A stretch of 34,615 bases of DNA from Bacteroidales bacterium. GTDB lineage: Bacteria > Bacteroidota > Bacteroidia > Bacteroidales > UBA4181. Below are positions 1-7,399 of the stretch, piece by piece; the first letter of the stretch is position 1, and the number at the start of each line of letters is the position of its first letter. Where the stretch lies: the NCBI GenBank assembly GCA_031265445.1, contig JAISCQ010000034.1, forward strand, positions 1-34,615, in the 5' to 3' direction. The translations under genes were made by a program, and so were the position numbers. A model generated the notes under the pieces. That model was not told the origin of the DNA, did no database searches, and saw nothing but the letters and a program-made list of their open reading frames with translations.

Positions 1-786
1 GAAACGATGACTTCTCAGTGGATGAACTACCTGGGATTAATATTGCCATCCGAAGAACAGAAAAAAGCAGACAAGACGCTTACTCAAAAACTTGTATCTG
101 TAGCTTTGCTGCCTCTTGATGTATTAATAAAAATATGGGGAAGCGGAACTGATGAAAAAATACTTCCATGGATGAACGTTGCTATTGATGAAGCAAAAAC
201 GATGAATGGAATATCGGAATGTGATGAACCCCTGTATTCCAAAGGTAAGGAATATCACAAGAATGGTGGACATGTCAATTATTGTCCTTGTGGTATCAGC
301 GGGAACGCGAATTATTGTGATCCCAGTGCATGGTGTGCAAGTTTTGCCAACTGGTGTTTGCGTCAAAGCGAAACGGGGTATACACAAAGTGCCGGTTCAC
401 AAACATTTTTAAATCATGCTGATTTTGTTCAGATTTCCGAACCGATCTTTGGTGCTATAGCAATATTTACTAACTTAGATGGCAATGCAGATTTCAAAAC
501 AACAGGACATGTCGCATTTGTGGTAGGAAAAATAGGAAATGATCAGATATTATGCTTGGGAGGTAATCAGTCCAATACAATAAAAGTGTCTCAATATTCT
601 TTAAGTCAAAATAAAGAAAAATTAGCAGGAAAGTTGTTTTTTCGAGGATATTATATTCCCAAGTCCTATTTTGACGAATTAAAAAATTATAAAACATCAA
701 TAGACGATTATACTGATGCAAAAGAGGCTAATCAACAAATTATAAATTTAAATATAAACTCGACAAAAAATGAAAACACTCGTTAA
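1..786 (+). CDS. C-terminal part of a toxin-like protein with a TIGR02594/CHAP-like amidase domain (5' end outside window)
   Basis: The frame is open to the first base, and the only nearby ATG (base 7) has no clear ribosome binding site, so this is probably the 3' end of a longer gene. The domain is a papain-like NlpC/P60-CHAP fold of the TIGR02594 type. Numbered from the ATG, the likely catalytic residues are Cys110 in WCASFANWC, His168 in GHVAFVVG and Asn187 in GGNQSN. Enzymes of this fold cleave peptidoglycan peptides. The first ~75 residues have no recognisable domain and look like a linker. The next gene starts 17 nt before this stop and encodes an exported protein, the usual toxin-immunity layout. 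The domain assignment is fairly sure; the toxin role is inferred from neighbours. A housekeeping cell-wall hydrolase is the alternative. Confidence 0.72.
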   Translation, partial: ETMTSQWMNYLGLILPSEEQKKADKTLTQKLVSVALLPLDVLIKIWGSGTDEKILPWMNVAIDEAKTMNGISECDEPLYSKGKEYHKNGGHVNYCPCGISGNANYCDPSAWCASFANWCLRQSETGYTQSAGSQTFLNHADFVQISEPIFGAIAIFTNLDGNADFKTTGHVAFVVGKIGNDQILCLGGNQSNTIKVSQYSLSQNKEKLAGKLFFRGYYIPKSYFDELKNYKTSIDDYTDAKEANQQIINLNINSTKNENTR

Positions 787-1534
787 TTTCTCAAGGTATG
801 TAAATGTTATTTTTTTGTGTATATTCTGTACAAATATAACAATGGCACAAATTCAAAAAAAGTTTAATCCGTTTAAGAAGAATCCTATTCCTATTGTAAA
901 TAATAATTTAGGACTAGAATATATAACGAATCTGTATGAAACAACAAAATTAGATTACCATGATTTTAAAATACAAGGAGAAGATGCTTTTGCTGTTGCA
1001 GCAATTAGAGGAAACTGGTATCTGAAATATAAAAAAATGTTCGATTTCAGATGTAAAGAGCCATTCTTAGGAGGTGGTCCAAAATATACAGAAAATGACT
1101 ATCGAAAAATTAGTTATCAATTTAGATTGGTGGATAATCAAGGAATAGAAGACTCCATTCAATTCTTATTGGATAAGTACCTCCTCAACAATGCAGATAC
1201 TCTAAAAAAATGGAATCTACCCTCAAGCAGAGATAATAAAAGGACAGAAAAAATCATCGAACGACTTGGATTAGAGCATTTCAAATTTATAATAACTGTT
1301 TTTGACAGTAAAAAAAACAGCTATTTTATTGATGTCCCGGAAGCGGAGCAAGCTAATGATGAAATGGTCATAATGCGTGTATTCAAATACCCTGCGGATG
1401 TTGATATATTCTTATACAATGCTAAAATTGACAATTGGGAATATGTGGAAAGTATTAGTGTAGCAGGTGATCATGAATTAGAATTGTACGTGTTGCAAAA
1501 GTTTGAACCAAGGTATTTAAAAGATTGTAAGTAA
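770..1534 (+). CDS. Exported putative immunity protein for the upstream amidase
   Basis: A 254-residue protein of no family I recognise. The N-terminus has a basic start, a hydrophobic stretch at about residues 11-24 and a plausible signal peptidase I site after TMA at about residue 26, so it should be exported. The rest is soluble, charged and AT-rich in its coding. The ATG overlaps the end of the upstream toxin-like ORF by 17 nt, which implies translational coupling. A periplasmic partner fits a peptidoglycan-cleaving toxin, because such toxins act outside the inner membrane. The immunity role is inferred from position and export only. Confidence 0.6.
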   Translation: MKTLVNFSRYVNVIFLCIFCTNITMAQIQKKFNPFKKNPIPIVNNNLGLEYITNLYETTKLDYHDFKIQGEDAFAVAAIRGNWYLKYKKMFDFRCKEPFLGGGPKYTENDYRKISYQFRLVDNQGIEDSIQFLLDKYLLNNADTLKKWNLPSSRDNKRTEKIIERLGLEHFKFIITVFDSKKNSYFIDVPEAEQANDEMVIMRVFKYPADVDIFLYNAKIDNWEYVESISVAGDHELELYVLQKFEPRYLKDCK

Positions 1535-1563
1535 AATAATTATTTTATCGGATAAAAAATGCA

Positions 1564-1809
1564 CGGAGTTTCATCCAAACTCCACCCTCGCCGGAAGGGA
1601 TATATCCGGCATAAAACAAGGCAGTTAACGGCAAAAGTGCAGCACAACCATGTGACTGACCGCGGCGAAGCCGTGAAAAAGAGATAATGAATTAAAGATG
1701 TAAGATAATGATATGATGACAGTTGGCATTGTCAATAATTTACGTCGGTTTAGGAACCGCTTACCGCAGGGCAACTTAGCGAAGCAACCCCGTGATAAAC
1801 GGAATATCG
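1564..1809 (+). repeat. Copy 1 of a ~246-bp direct repeat (second copy 4779-5025)
   Basis: This segment is about 95% identical to 4779-5025, with about a dozen differences clustered near 1688-1702 and one single-base gap. It starts 30 nt after the stop of the first immunity gene, and identity ends abruptly at GGAATATCG. It contains small inverted repeats: GGAGTTT/AAACTCC with a 5-nt loop, GCCGGA/TCCGGC, and CGGC-GAA-GCCG. It also carries an ATG at 1713 that opens a ~31-codon reading frame also open in the other copy, and the 14-mer CAACTTAGCGAAGC. No transposase is present. It may be a recombination boundary of toxin cassettes or a non-autonomous repeat. Confidence 0.85.
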
Positions 1810-2942
1810 CGCCCGGCATAACGGTGACTTTCCCCGGCGGGCAGATGACGCATGGCGGCAGCAACGCCGTGAGCGTCTATAACGCCGACCAGAAAACTGT
1901 GATCAAAGCCTTCGGTACAATGGAAAAAGATGCTTTGTATCTGTTTTTTGTGGAGAACGTAAAAGGCAAGGATGGCGACATCGGCGGTTACATGCCCCTG
2001 CAGCGGCAGGCGGGATTTATCTACGACCTGCCCCATAACGAGCTGATTGCGCACGAGCTGGCGCACGGCGCGTTCAACCTGCGGCATACGTTCAGCAGCG
2101 AAGAGTTTGCAGCGGCGCAGGGTACCACGGATAATCTGATGGATTACAAAGGGAATAGCGAACTGTGGCGCCATCAGTGGAAGAAGATACAGGATCCGGA
2201 GAGGATATTGCTGGCGTTTCTGGAGGATGAGGAAGAAGGGGAAATGCGGGTTAAGGAAGGCATTACCGACCAGCAGTTGAGAGACCTCTGTTATTCGTAT
2301 AATTTACAGGAACAGGTTCTTTCACAGTCCAAATACAATCACCCGTACGCCATTGCTTCTACCGAACATATTCTGCAATATGTTGCAGGCAGTCAACAGG
2401 AAACATATATTTTCCCGTCTCGGGAAGTCGCAGACAAAGTAAGAAATGGATCCAATCCATTAAATTACAGCGCTTATTCGGATGATATGTATACAGGCGA
2501 AGGGCTTTACAACAGGATAATCACAACGTTAAAAACCGGTGAAACGGACGCCTGTCCTGCGGTATTTGACCGACAGGACGAGAACGACTTTGTTTTGGAA
2601 TTTCTAAGAGCATTACGGTTATCGCACAGGAACAATCAACCATTTAAGCACGACTTTGGCGATAATGTAAGTATTTCATTGAGCAGCCTCACACTTCCCG
2701 ACGTAAAGGACAGTGCGAACATCAAAAAGGGAGGGAAATTGACGGATGTTGAGATGATGGTTGATGTCCAAAGCCTGTCGGATATTAATATCAATGAATA
2801 TGAATTACAGGAAGAAAGAAATTATCTGAGTAAAAATGACAAATATTTGTGTCTGGGGAAAAATGGTGATAAATACGCTATGAAAATCAAAACAAACGAA
2901 GACTGCTTTGATGTATTGTTCGAGTATATATATATGGAATAG
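1713..2942 (+). CDS. Orphan polymorphic-toxin fragment with HExxH metallopeptidase-like domain; frameshifted at its 3' end
   Basis: The first ~31 codons lie inside the 246-bp repeat; toxin-like sequence starts at the repeat edge (1810). Residues 114-125 carry HELAHG followed by NLRH, a zinc-metallopeptidase HExxH motif with a third His (H114, E115, H118, H125). A following NLMDY segment resembles a metzincin Met-turn. This arrangement is known to me from large Bacteroidota secreted proteins, where such a domain sits before the variable toxin tip. The ORF ends at a stop just after a TA dinucleotide tract (2925-2935); removing one TA joins it in frame to the 3077-3649 ORF. No promoter or strong start is visible, so this is probably a displaced cassette or pseudogene fused to repeat DNA. 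Confidence 0.6.
   Translation: MMTVGIVNNLRRFRNRLPQGNLAKQPRDKRNIAPGITVTFPGGQMTHGGSNAVSVYNADQKTVIKAFGTMEKDALYLFFVENVKGKDGDIGGYMPLQRQAGFIYDLPHNELIAHELAHGAFNLRHTFSSEEFAAAQGTTDNLMDYKGNSELWRHQWKKIQDPERILLAFLEDEEEGEMRVKEGITDQQLRDLCYSYNLQEQVLSQSKYNHPYAIASTEHILQYVAGSQQETYIFPSREVADKVRNGSNPLNYSAYSDDMYTGEGLYNRIITTLKTGETDACPAVFDRQDENDFVLEFLRALRLSHRNNQPFKHDFGDNVSISLSSLTLPDVKDSANIKKGGKLTDVEMMVDVQSLSDININEYELQEERNYLSKNDKYLCLGKNGDKYAMKIKTNEDCFDVLFEYIYME
2925..2935 (+). repeat. TA dinucleotide tract at the frameshift point of the orphan toxin
   Basis: TATATATATAT (5.5 TA units) lies nine bases before the stop of the upstream ORF. The other frame is open from 2912 through 3649. Deleting exactly one TA unit fuses the two ORFs without a stop, reading through EYIYGIEAPEII. 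This is a typical slipped-strand site. Whether it is biological or an assembly or base-calling error cannot be told from the sequence. Confidence 0.7.
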
Positions 2943-3076
2943 AAGCTCCTGAGATTATAACAAAGGATGAGGTTATTGCGAAATTTGAACAATCGACCGT
3001 ACAATCCATATCTAATGCAATATCCTTTGTAAAAAAGGAAGAAAATGCGGCATGTAATATTTGTACACGGGCAGCA

Positions 3077-3649
3077 TTGTATTACTTAACTGATGATCCT
3101 GTTTTATTTCCTGCGATCGGTTCATCCATTGACGGAAAAACGCCTGATATTAAGGGGCAAATATCCGGGAACGGTTCTGCTCAATATGTCGTGAGCGATT
3201 TGAATGATTATCAAAACAATGCATTAAAAGACTATTTTGTTTGCGAAGTAAAAAATGATACCGAATCGTATGAAGAATTTTGGGAAAGACTGCAAAATGA
3301 AGTTGACAGGGGAGAAATCATTATTGGGACATATAGTACTAATCACGTATTTATGATTGTTCCTGGGGGAATGATTGATGTTGTTGATAATACAGAAATT
3401 GTTGAAAGTGACAATGGTACAAAAAGTAGAATATTTAAAAACAAAAACTATGTATCCGATCCTAAAATATTTGAAGGCGATAAGTGGGGCTATTCATTTC
3501 TCAATAAGGGAGTTGAAAATATTTATCGTGTTCCAAGAATATTGGAATGTGGCGTAAATGTAAAATCCTCAAACGCACCCATATATGCTAATATGGACTA
3601 TAAAGGAAGCAAAGCAATAAAATGGTTTAAATATATTAAAAACAAATAA
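3077..3649 (+). CDS. Putative toxin tip with papain-like Cys/His arrangement (continuation of 1713 ORF after frameshift)
   Basis: The nominal start is a TTG at 3077, but the frame is open back to 2912 and encodes natural-looking protein upstream (EAPEIITKDEV, then CNICTRAAL). This is therefore better read as the C-terminus of the ORF starting at 1713, separated by a TA-tract slip. Cysteines at 3053 and 3062 precede a helix-like stretch, and about 95 residues later comes NHVFMIVPG with a His at 3344 followed by an Asp-rich segment. That order resembles papain-like amidases or peptidases, but I cannot place it in a named family. The next gene starts 4 nt downstream and encodes an exported protein, its likely immunity partner. 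Confidence 0.5.
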   Translation: MYYLTDDPVLFPAIGSSIDGKTPDIKGQISGNGSAQYVVSDLNDYQNNALKDYFVCEVKNDTESYEEFWERLQNEVDRGEIIIGTYSTNHVFMIVPGGMIDVVDNTEIVESDNGTKSRIFKNKNYVSDPKIFEGDKWGYSFLNKGVENIYRVPRILECGVNVKSSNAPIYANMDYKGSKAIKWFKYIKNK

Positions 3650-3653
3650 TAAT

Positions 3654-4739
3654 ATGAAAAAAGTAATTATTATGACCGTAGTAATGAGTATTATGACATT
3701 GAATTTCTGTAAAAGCCAAAAGCGATACTCGTTTGAATTGGTAAAAGAAGTTATTGTACTAAAAGGATTATACTGGTATGAATTTCCATTTTACTATGGA
3801 AATTCAATATTAAGAGGCGTAGCAAATCCACTGGGTAATTCTTTGAAATTTTGGGAATATAATAAGAAACCTGAAAAAAATAATGTTGTTGATTCTTTAA
3901 TACTTAGGAATCAAAAATCTGTTGGAGGCATGAAAATAGATAATATGTTCATTCTTAATGGATACTTTAACATATCCGATGAATATGTGACAATACCCGT
4001 TGATTCTTTACCCTATAGCAAATTCCAGAATCAGGATACATGGACATATTTTAATGGGAAAAGTACTTTAATCAAATCCTTCCCTGTCTCCTACAGCGAT
4101 AAGAATATTGTACAACGAATATCTACAGACAAACGGTATTTAATTTTTAATCCATATTATGCTGGTATAGATATTCAAGCAGAACCTGATGACAATTTTA
4201 TCTATTTGTATGATTTGAAGAAAATACGACAGGGAATTGTTGAAGAAAATAAAATCTCATGTGATCGTTGTTATAATACATATGAGATGAATGACACTCT
4301 GATCTTTGGTAAAGAGTTTATTGTGGAAGAAAGAAGTATCGAATTTACATATAGTAATATTTATAAAGCGCCTATGAATAATATCAACGATACGACACTT
4401 CTAGCCAGAAATATGGAATTACTTAATATCACTCCTGATGGTAAATATATTTTAGGAAAACAATATTTATACGGAAAGAGTCTAACTATAATTTTAGATG
4501 TTGCATTGAAAAAATATCAATATATCATCGGAAGAAATTATCATTTAGAAGGAAATTTTTATTCATACCAAATGCAAAAATTTGCTTTTGATTTCGGGAC
4601 ACATTTTGTATATGTTGAATTTCCAGATGCCTACCCTTATGATGCCATGATACCATACAAAATAGACTGGTATTCGGATGCTGATGATAGGGCATTTTGG
4701 GAAAAGCATATATTGGAAGAACATCAACCCTTAAAATAA
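3654..4739 (+). CDS. Exported putative immunity protein for the orphan toxin tip
   Basis: A 361-residue protein with an N-terminal signal peptide: MKK, a hydrophobic run to about residue 17, then CKSQ. The Cys may be a lipidation site, but the context is not a classical lipobox. The body is rich in aromatic and beta-forming segments. Recurrent patterns such as KRYLIFNPYY, NFIYLYDLKK and DGKYILGKQY suggest a WD40-like or other beta-propeller. It starts 4 nt after the toxin-tip ORF and is the last gene before the second 246-bp repeat. It is unrelated in sequence to the first immunity candidate, as expected for a different toxin tip. The propeller assignment is a visual impression. Confidence 0.55.
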   Translation: MKKVIIMTVVMSIMTLNFCKSQKRYSFELVKEVIVLKGLYWYEFPFYYGNSILRGVANPLGNSLKFWEYNKKPEKNNVVDSLILRNQKSVGGMKIDNMFILNGYFNISDEYVTIPVDSLPYSKFQNQDTWTYFNGKSTLIKSFPVSYSDKNIVQRISTDKRYLIFNPYYAGIDIQAEPDDNFIYLYDLKKIRQGIVEENKISCDRCYNTYEMNDTLIFGKEFIVEERSIEFTYSNIYKAPMNNINDTTLLARNMELLNITPDGKYILGKQYLYGKSLTIILDVALKKYQYIIGRNYHLEGNFYSYQMQKFAFDFGTHFVYVEFPDAYPYDAMIPYKIDWYSDADDRAFWEKHILEEHQPLK

Positions 4740-4778
4740 AATATAAATAAGTCAGGATAAAAATACGATTTTCCATTT

Positions 4779-5025
4779 CGGAGCTTCATCCAAACTCCAC
4801 CGCTCGCCGGAAGGGATATATCCGGCATAAAACAAGGCAGTTAACGGGAAAAGTGCAGCACAACCATGTGACTGACCGCGGCGAAGCCGTGAAAAAGAGA
4901 TAACAAATGAAAGGTGTAAGATAATGATATGATGACAGTTGGTGTTGTCAATAATTTACGTCGGTTCAGGAACCGCTTACCGCAGGGCAACTTAGCGAAG
5001 CAACCCCGTGATAAGCGGAATATCG
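4779..5025 (+). repeat. Copy 2 of the ~246-bp direct repeat
   Basis: This is about 95% identical to 1564-1809, including the same internal ATG-started reading frame and the 14-mer CAACTTAGCGAAGC (4988-5001). It begins 40 nt after the stop of the second immunity gene, the same relative position as copy 1. After identity ends at 5025 the sequence runs into the 21-bp minisatellite instead of a toxin fragment. The two copies bracket a ~2.97-kb toxin-immunity cassette (1810-4778). Confidence 0.85.
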
Positions 5026-5071
5026 GCGGCATAAGGGAGTATACTGGCCCTGTCAGTGGTCTGGATCCTGA

Positions 5072-5506
5072 CAGATACAAATGCTCGGATGTAAGATGCA
5101 AATGCATGGATGTAAGATGCAAATGCATGGATGTAAGATACGAATTCTCGAATGTAAGATTCGAATTCCCGGATGTAAGATACAAATTCCCGGATGTAAG
5201 ATGCGAATTCCCGAATGTAAGATGCGAATTCCCGAATGTAAGATACAAATTCCCGAATGTAAGATGCGAATTCTCAAATGTAAGATGCAAATTCCCGGAT
5301 GTAAGATGCGAATTCTCGAATGTAAGATGCGAATTCTCGAATGTAAGATTCGAATTCTCGAATGTAAGATACGAATTCTCGGATGTAAGATACGAATTCC
5401 CGGATGTAAGATACAAATTCTCGAATGTAAGATTCGAATTCTCGAATGTAAGATACAAATTCCCGGATGTAAGATGCGAAATTGCCGAATGTTAAAATAC
5501 AAATTG
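5072..5506 (+). repeat. 21-bp minisatellite, about 19 tandem units
   Basis: The unit is 21 bp: [GA]ATGTAAGAT, then one variable base, C[AG], then AATTC and [CT]CG. About 19 contiguous copies start with the ATGTAAG at 5089. A half unit precedes them and one or two decayed units end the array near 5506. The first two units carry AATGCATG in place of the AATTC part, and unit 19 has a 1-bp insertion. A 21-bp period keeps all frames open, so heptad-like ORFs appear on both strands; I do not call them genes. Variation is limited to a few alternating positions, which suggests ongoing homogenisation. There are no spacers, so it is not a CRISPR. Confidence 0.93.
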
Positions 5507-5578
5507 CCACGCGGATAGTCGTTTTTACTTATAAAATTGAAATCATCTGAATTACAGTCAAATATAAATTAAAAAAAC

Positions 5579-7399
5579 ATGAAAACTTTATCATTCCTAA
5601 AACATTGTTTGCCGGCCATATTAGCGGTGTCGGTGGTATTAGCGTCCTGTAAAAAGGATGATCCCGTATCGCCGGAACGTGCAGAAGAGGCAGTTTCTTC
5701 GATTCGCTTGAACGCTGCCATCACGGCAACGAGCAACGGACCACTGTATGCATACTCTACCATAGAGTTGATACTGGATGAGGATCACGTTATGTTTGCG
5801 CACTTAAGAGGCGTATATCTTATGTGGACTTACGACAGCATTTCGGTGGAGATTGAGGGAGTGCGGACGAAAATTACATACGATATAGACATCGAAAATA
5901 ACCGGGCAACCATCGCTCCCGATCCTTATTTCGCCATAACAGGCACGCTGACGCTCACCCTGCACATGAGCATTTTATACTCGCCCACGCCCGATGCCCT
6001 GCCTGTCGACAATAGTGACTGGAGACTGTTGCGTACGGAAACGGAAACAGTTCAATATCGGGTATTTAACAGTTTACCCAGACAGGCATTGAAACAGCCG
6101 GCACAGGGTACGGTCAATGCTACGATATATTATGTGCCTTCGGTGGGAGTACGGATGTCTCCCGATAACTACAAATACGAAATTACCCCGTCGCTGAGCC
6201 TGAATGGGACGCCCAAACCGCTCATCGCCGATCGAGCCAACGACTCGCTGTATTATTTCAATTATACAGGTACGCTGGAAAGCGGGCGAACATACGCTTT
6301 CTCGGTAACGGCAAAATGGTATCACAAAACCGGCGAGACATGGGCGCCATGTGATGCGCATTTTGACGAAACCGTAACATGGTTGATAAACACTACGGAA
6401 AACGCCTCGATAACGCTTTCTGCCGAAGACTTTGAATTCTCCTACCCATCAGACAGACAGGTGAATTTCCTGCGCAAAGAATACGGGAAAGGTTATTTCC
6501 GTCTGTACGATCGCGAAAAGATGAAGATGATGGACCATCACCGAAGTTACATCAGGATAAAAGATGTGAAATATGAGGATTTTATGGCGGGGCAGGAAGA
6601 AATCGTTTTCAACAGCACTTTGAACGTATTGGAGTACGTGATGCCGAACATACTGGAACCACAACGGGTTTATAAAGCCGAAATCATGGAAGTAGCTACC
6701 GGACAAGCCCTCTGTGCCTATTTTTTCAGAACCGGCAAGTTCGATAATTTTACGGAAAAATGGACTGCGCTTCAAACTTCTTTCATACCTGCGGAAAAAT
6801 GGAGAGATTTGCAAACAATAGACGGCTATTGGGTACATATCCAGAAATTTAACATAAAAAATCCCGAAGAAATATTGGATTGGTACGAGGCAGATGGTCA
6901 TCATCCGGAAATCATGCCGCTGATACAGTTTGAAACCCATGTGGACGAATGGTGGAAAACCACTTCGGACTGGTTAATTTACGGTCAGCCTTCCCTGTCG
7001 TTCAACAGGCGTAACGACGGGTACAAAAAGTTCGGATTTCCTCCGGTGAGAGCTATCGTGTTCGAAGCCAGTCCCGTTTTATTGTCTGATGAACAATGTG
7101 TAAGCGGAAATGTCACATTGCCGGCATATCCGGAATATAAATCGGTTTTTTCATGGTATGTTCAGACAATGACATACTGGGACAGCTTTTCGGCGCGTGA
7201 TAATGCGCAAAAAATACCGAAAGCGCAACGAACGAAATGGCAAATCATTGCCGCCGAGGATTATAAAGATATGCCTTATCTGAATTTGGATTTTGTATTT
7301 GGCGACCCGCCGGACAGTTATCCTTTAATGGATGCTTTCTATGTATTGCCGGGCATTAATGTAGAAACTACGGTCATTAGAAATATTCAGCTACCATGA
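5579..7399 (+). CDS. Large lipoprotein, first gene of a lipoprotein-FN3-barrel operon
   Basis: A 606-residue protein with a clear lipoprotein signal: a hydrophobic stretch ending VVLASC, followed by KKDDP. The Cys is at about residue 24. The mature part is beta-rich with repeated Ig-like strand patterns at about residues 40-300, which include several threonine-rich strands. I recognise no catalytic motif and cannot name a family. Its stop overlaps the start of the next gene in an ATGA, and that gene likewise overlaps the third. The protein is therefore likely co-made with an FN3 protein and an outer-membrane barrel, and may be a surface or periplasmic-face component of the same assembly. The upstream region up to 5507 shows no convincing promoter. 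Confidence 0.75.
   Translation: MKTLSFLKHCLPAILAVSVVLASCKKDDPVSPERAEEAVSSIRLNAAITATSNGPLYAYSTIELILDEDHVMFAHLRGVYLMWTYDSISVEIEGVRTKITYDIDIENNRATIAPDPYFAITGTLTLTLHMSILYSPTPDALPVDNSDWRLLRTETETVQYRVFNSLPRQALKQPAQGTVNATIYYVPSVGVRMSPDNYKYEITPSLSLNGTPKPLIADRANDSLYYFNYTGTLESGRTYAFSVTAKWYHKTGETWAPCDAHFDETVTWLINTTENASITLSAEDFEFSYPSDRQVNFLRKEYGKGYFRLYDREKMKMMDHHRSYIRIKDVKYEDFMAGQEEIVFNSTLNVLEYVMPNILEPQRVYKAEIMEVATGQALCAYFFRTGKFDNFTEKWTALQTSFIPAEKWRDLQTIDGYWVHIQKFNIKNPEEILDWYEADGHHPEIMPLIQFETHVDEWWKTTSDWLIYGQPSLSFNRRNDGYKKFGFPPVRAIVFEASPVLLSDEQCVSGNVTLPAYPEYKSVFSWYVQTMTYWDSFSARDNAQKIPKAQRTKWQIIAAEDYKDMPYLNLDFVFGDPPDSYPLMDAFYVLPGINVETTVIRNIQLP

Noticed and set aside
1564-1809. Insertion sequence ends
   Set aside because: The 246-bp repeat has no terminal inverted repeats that I can see, no transposase and no short target duplication.
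5072-5506. Heptad-repeat ORFs on both strands across the 21-bp array
   Set aside because: A 21-bp period without stops keeps every frame open, so the proteins are artefacts of the repeat. No start signal or signal peptide supports them.
5072-5506. CRISPR array
   Set aside because: Units are contiguous with no unique spacers and no cas genes are present.
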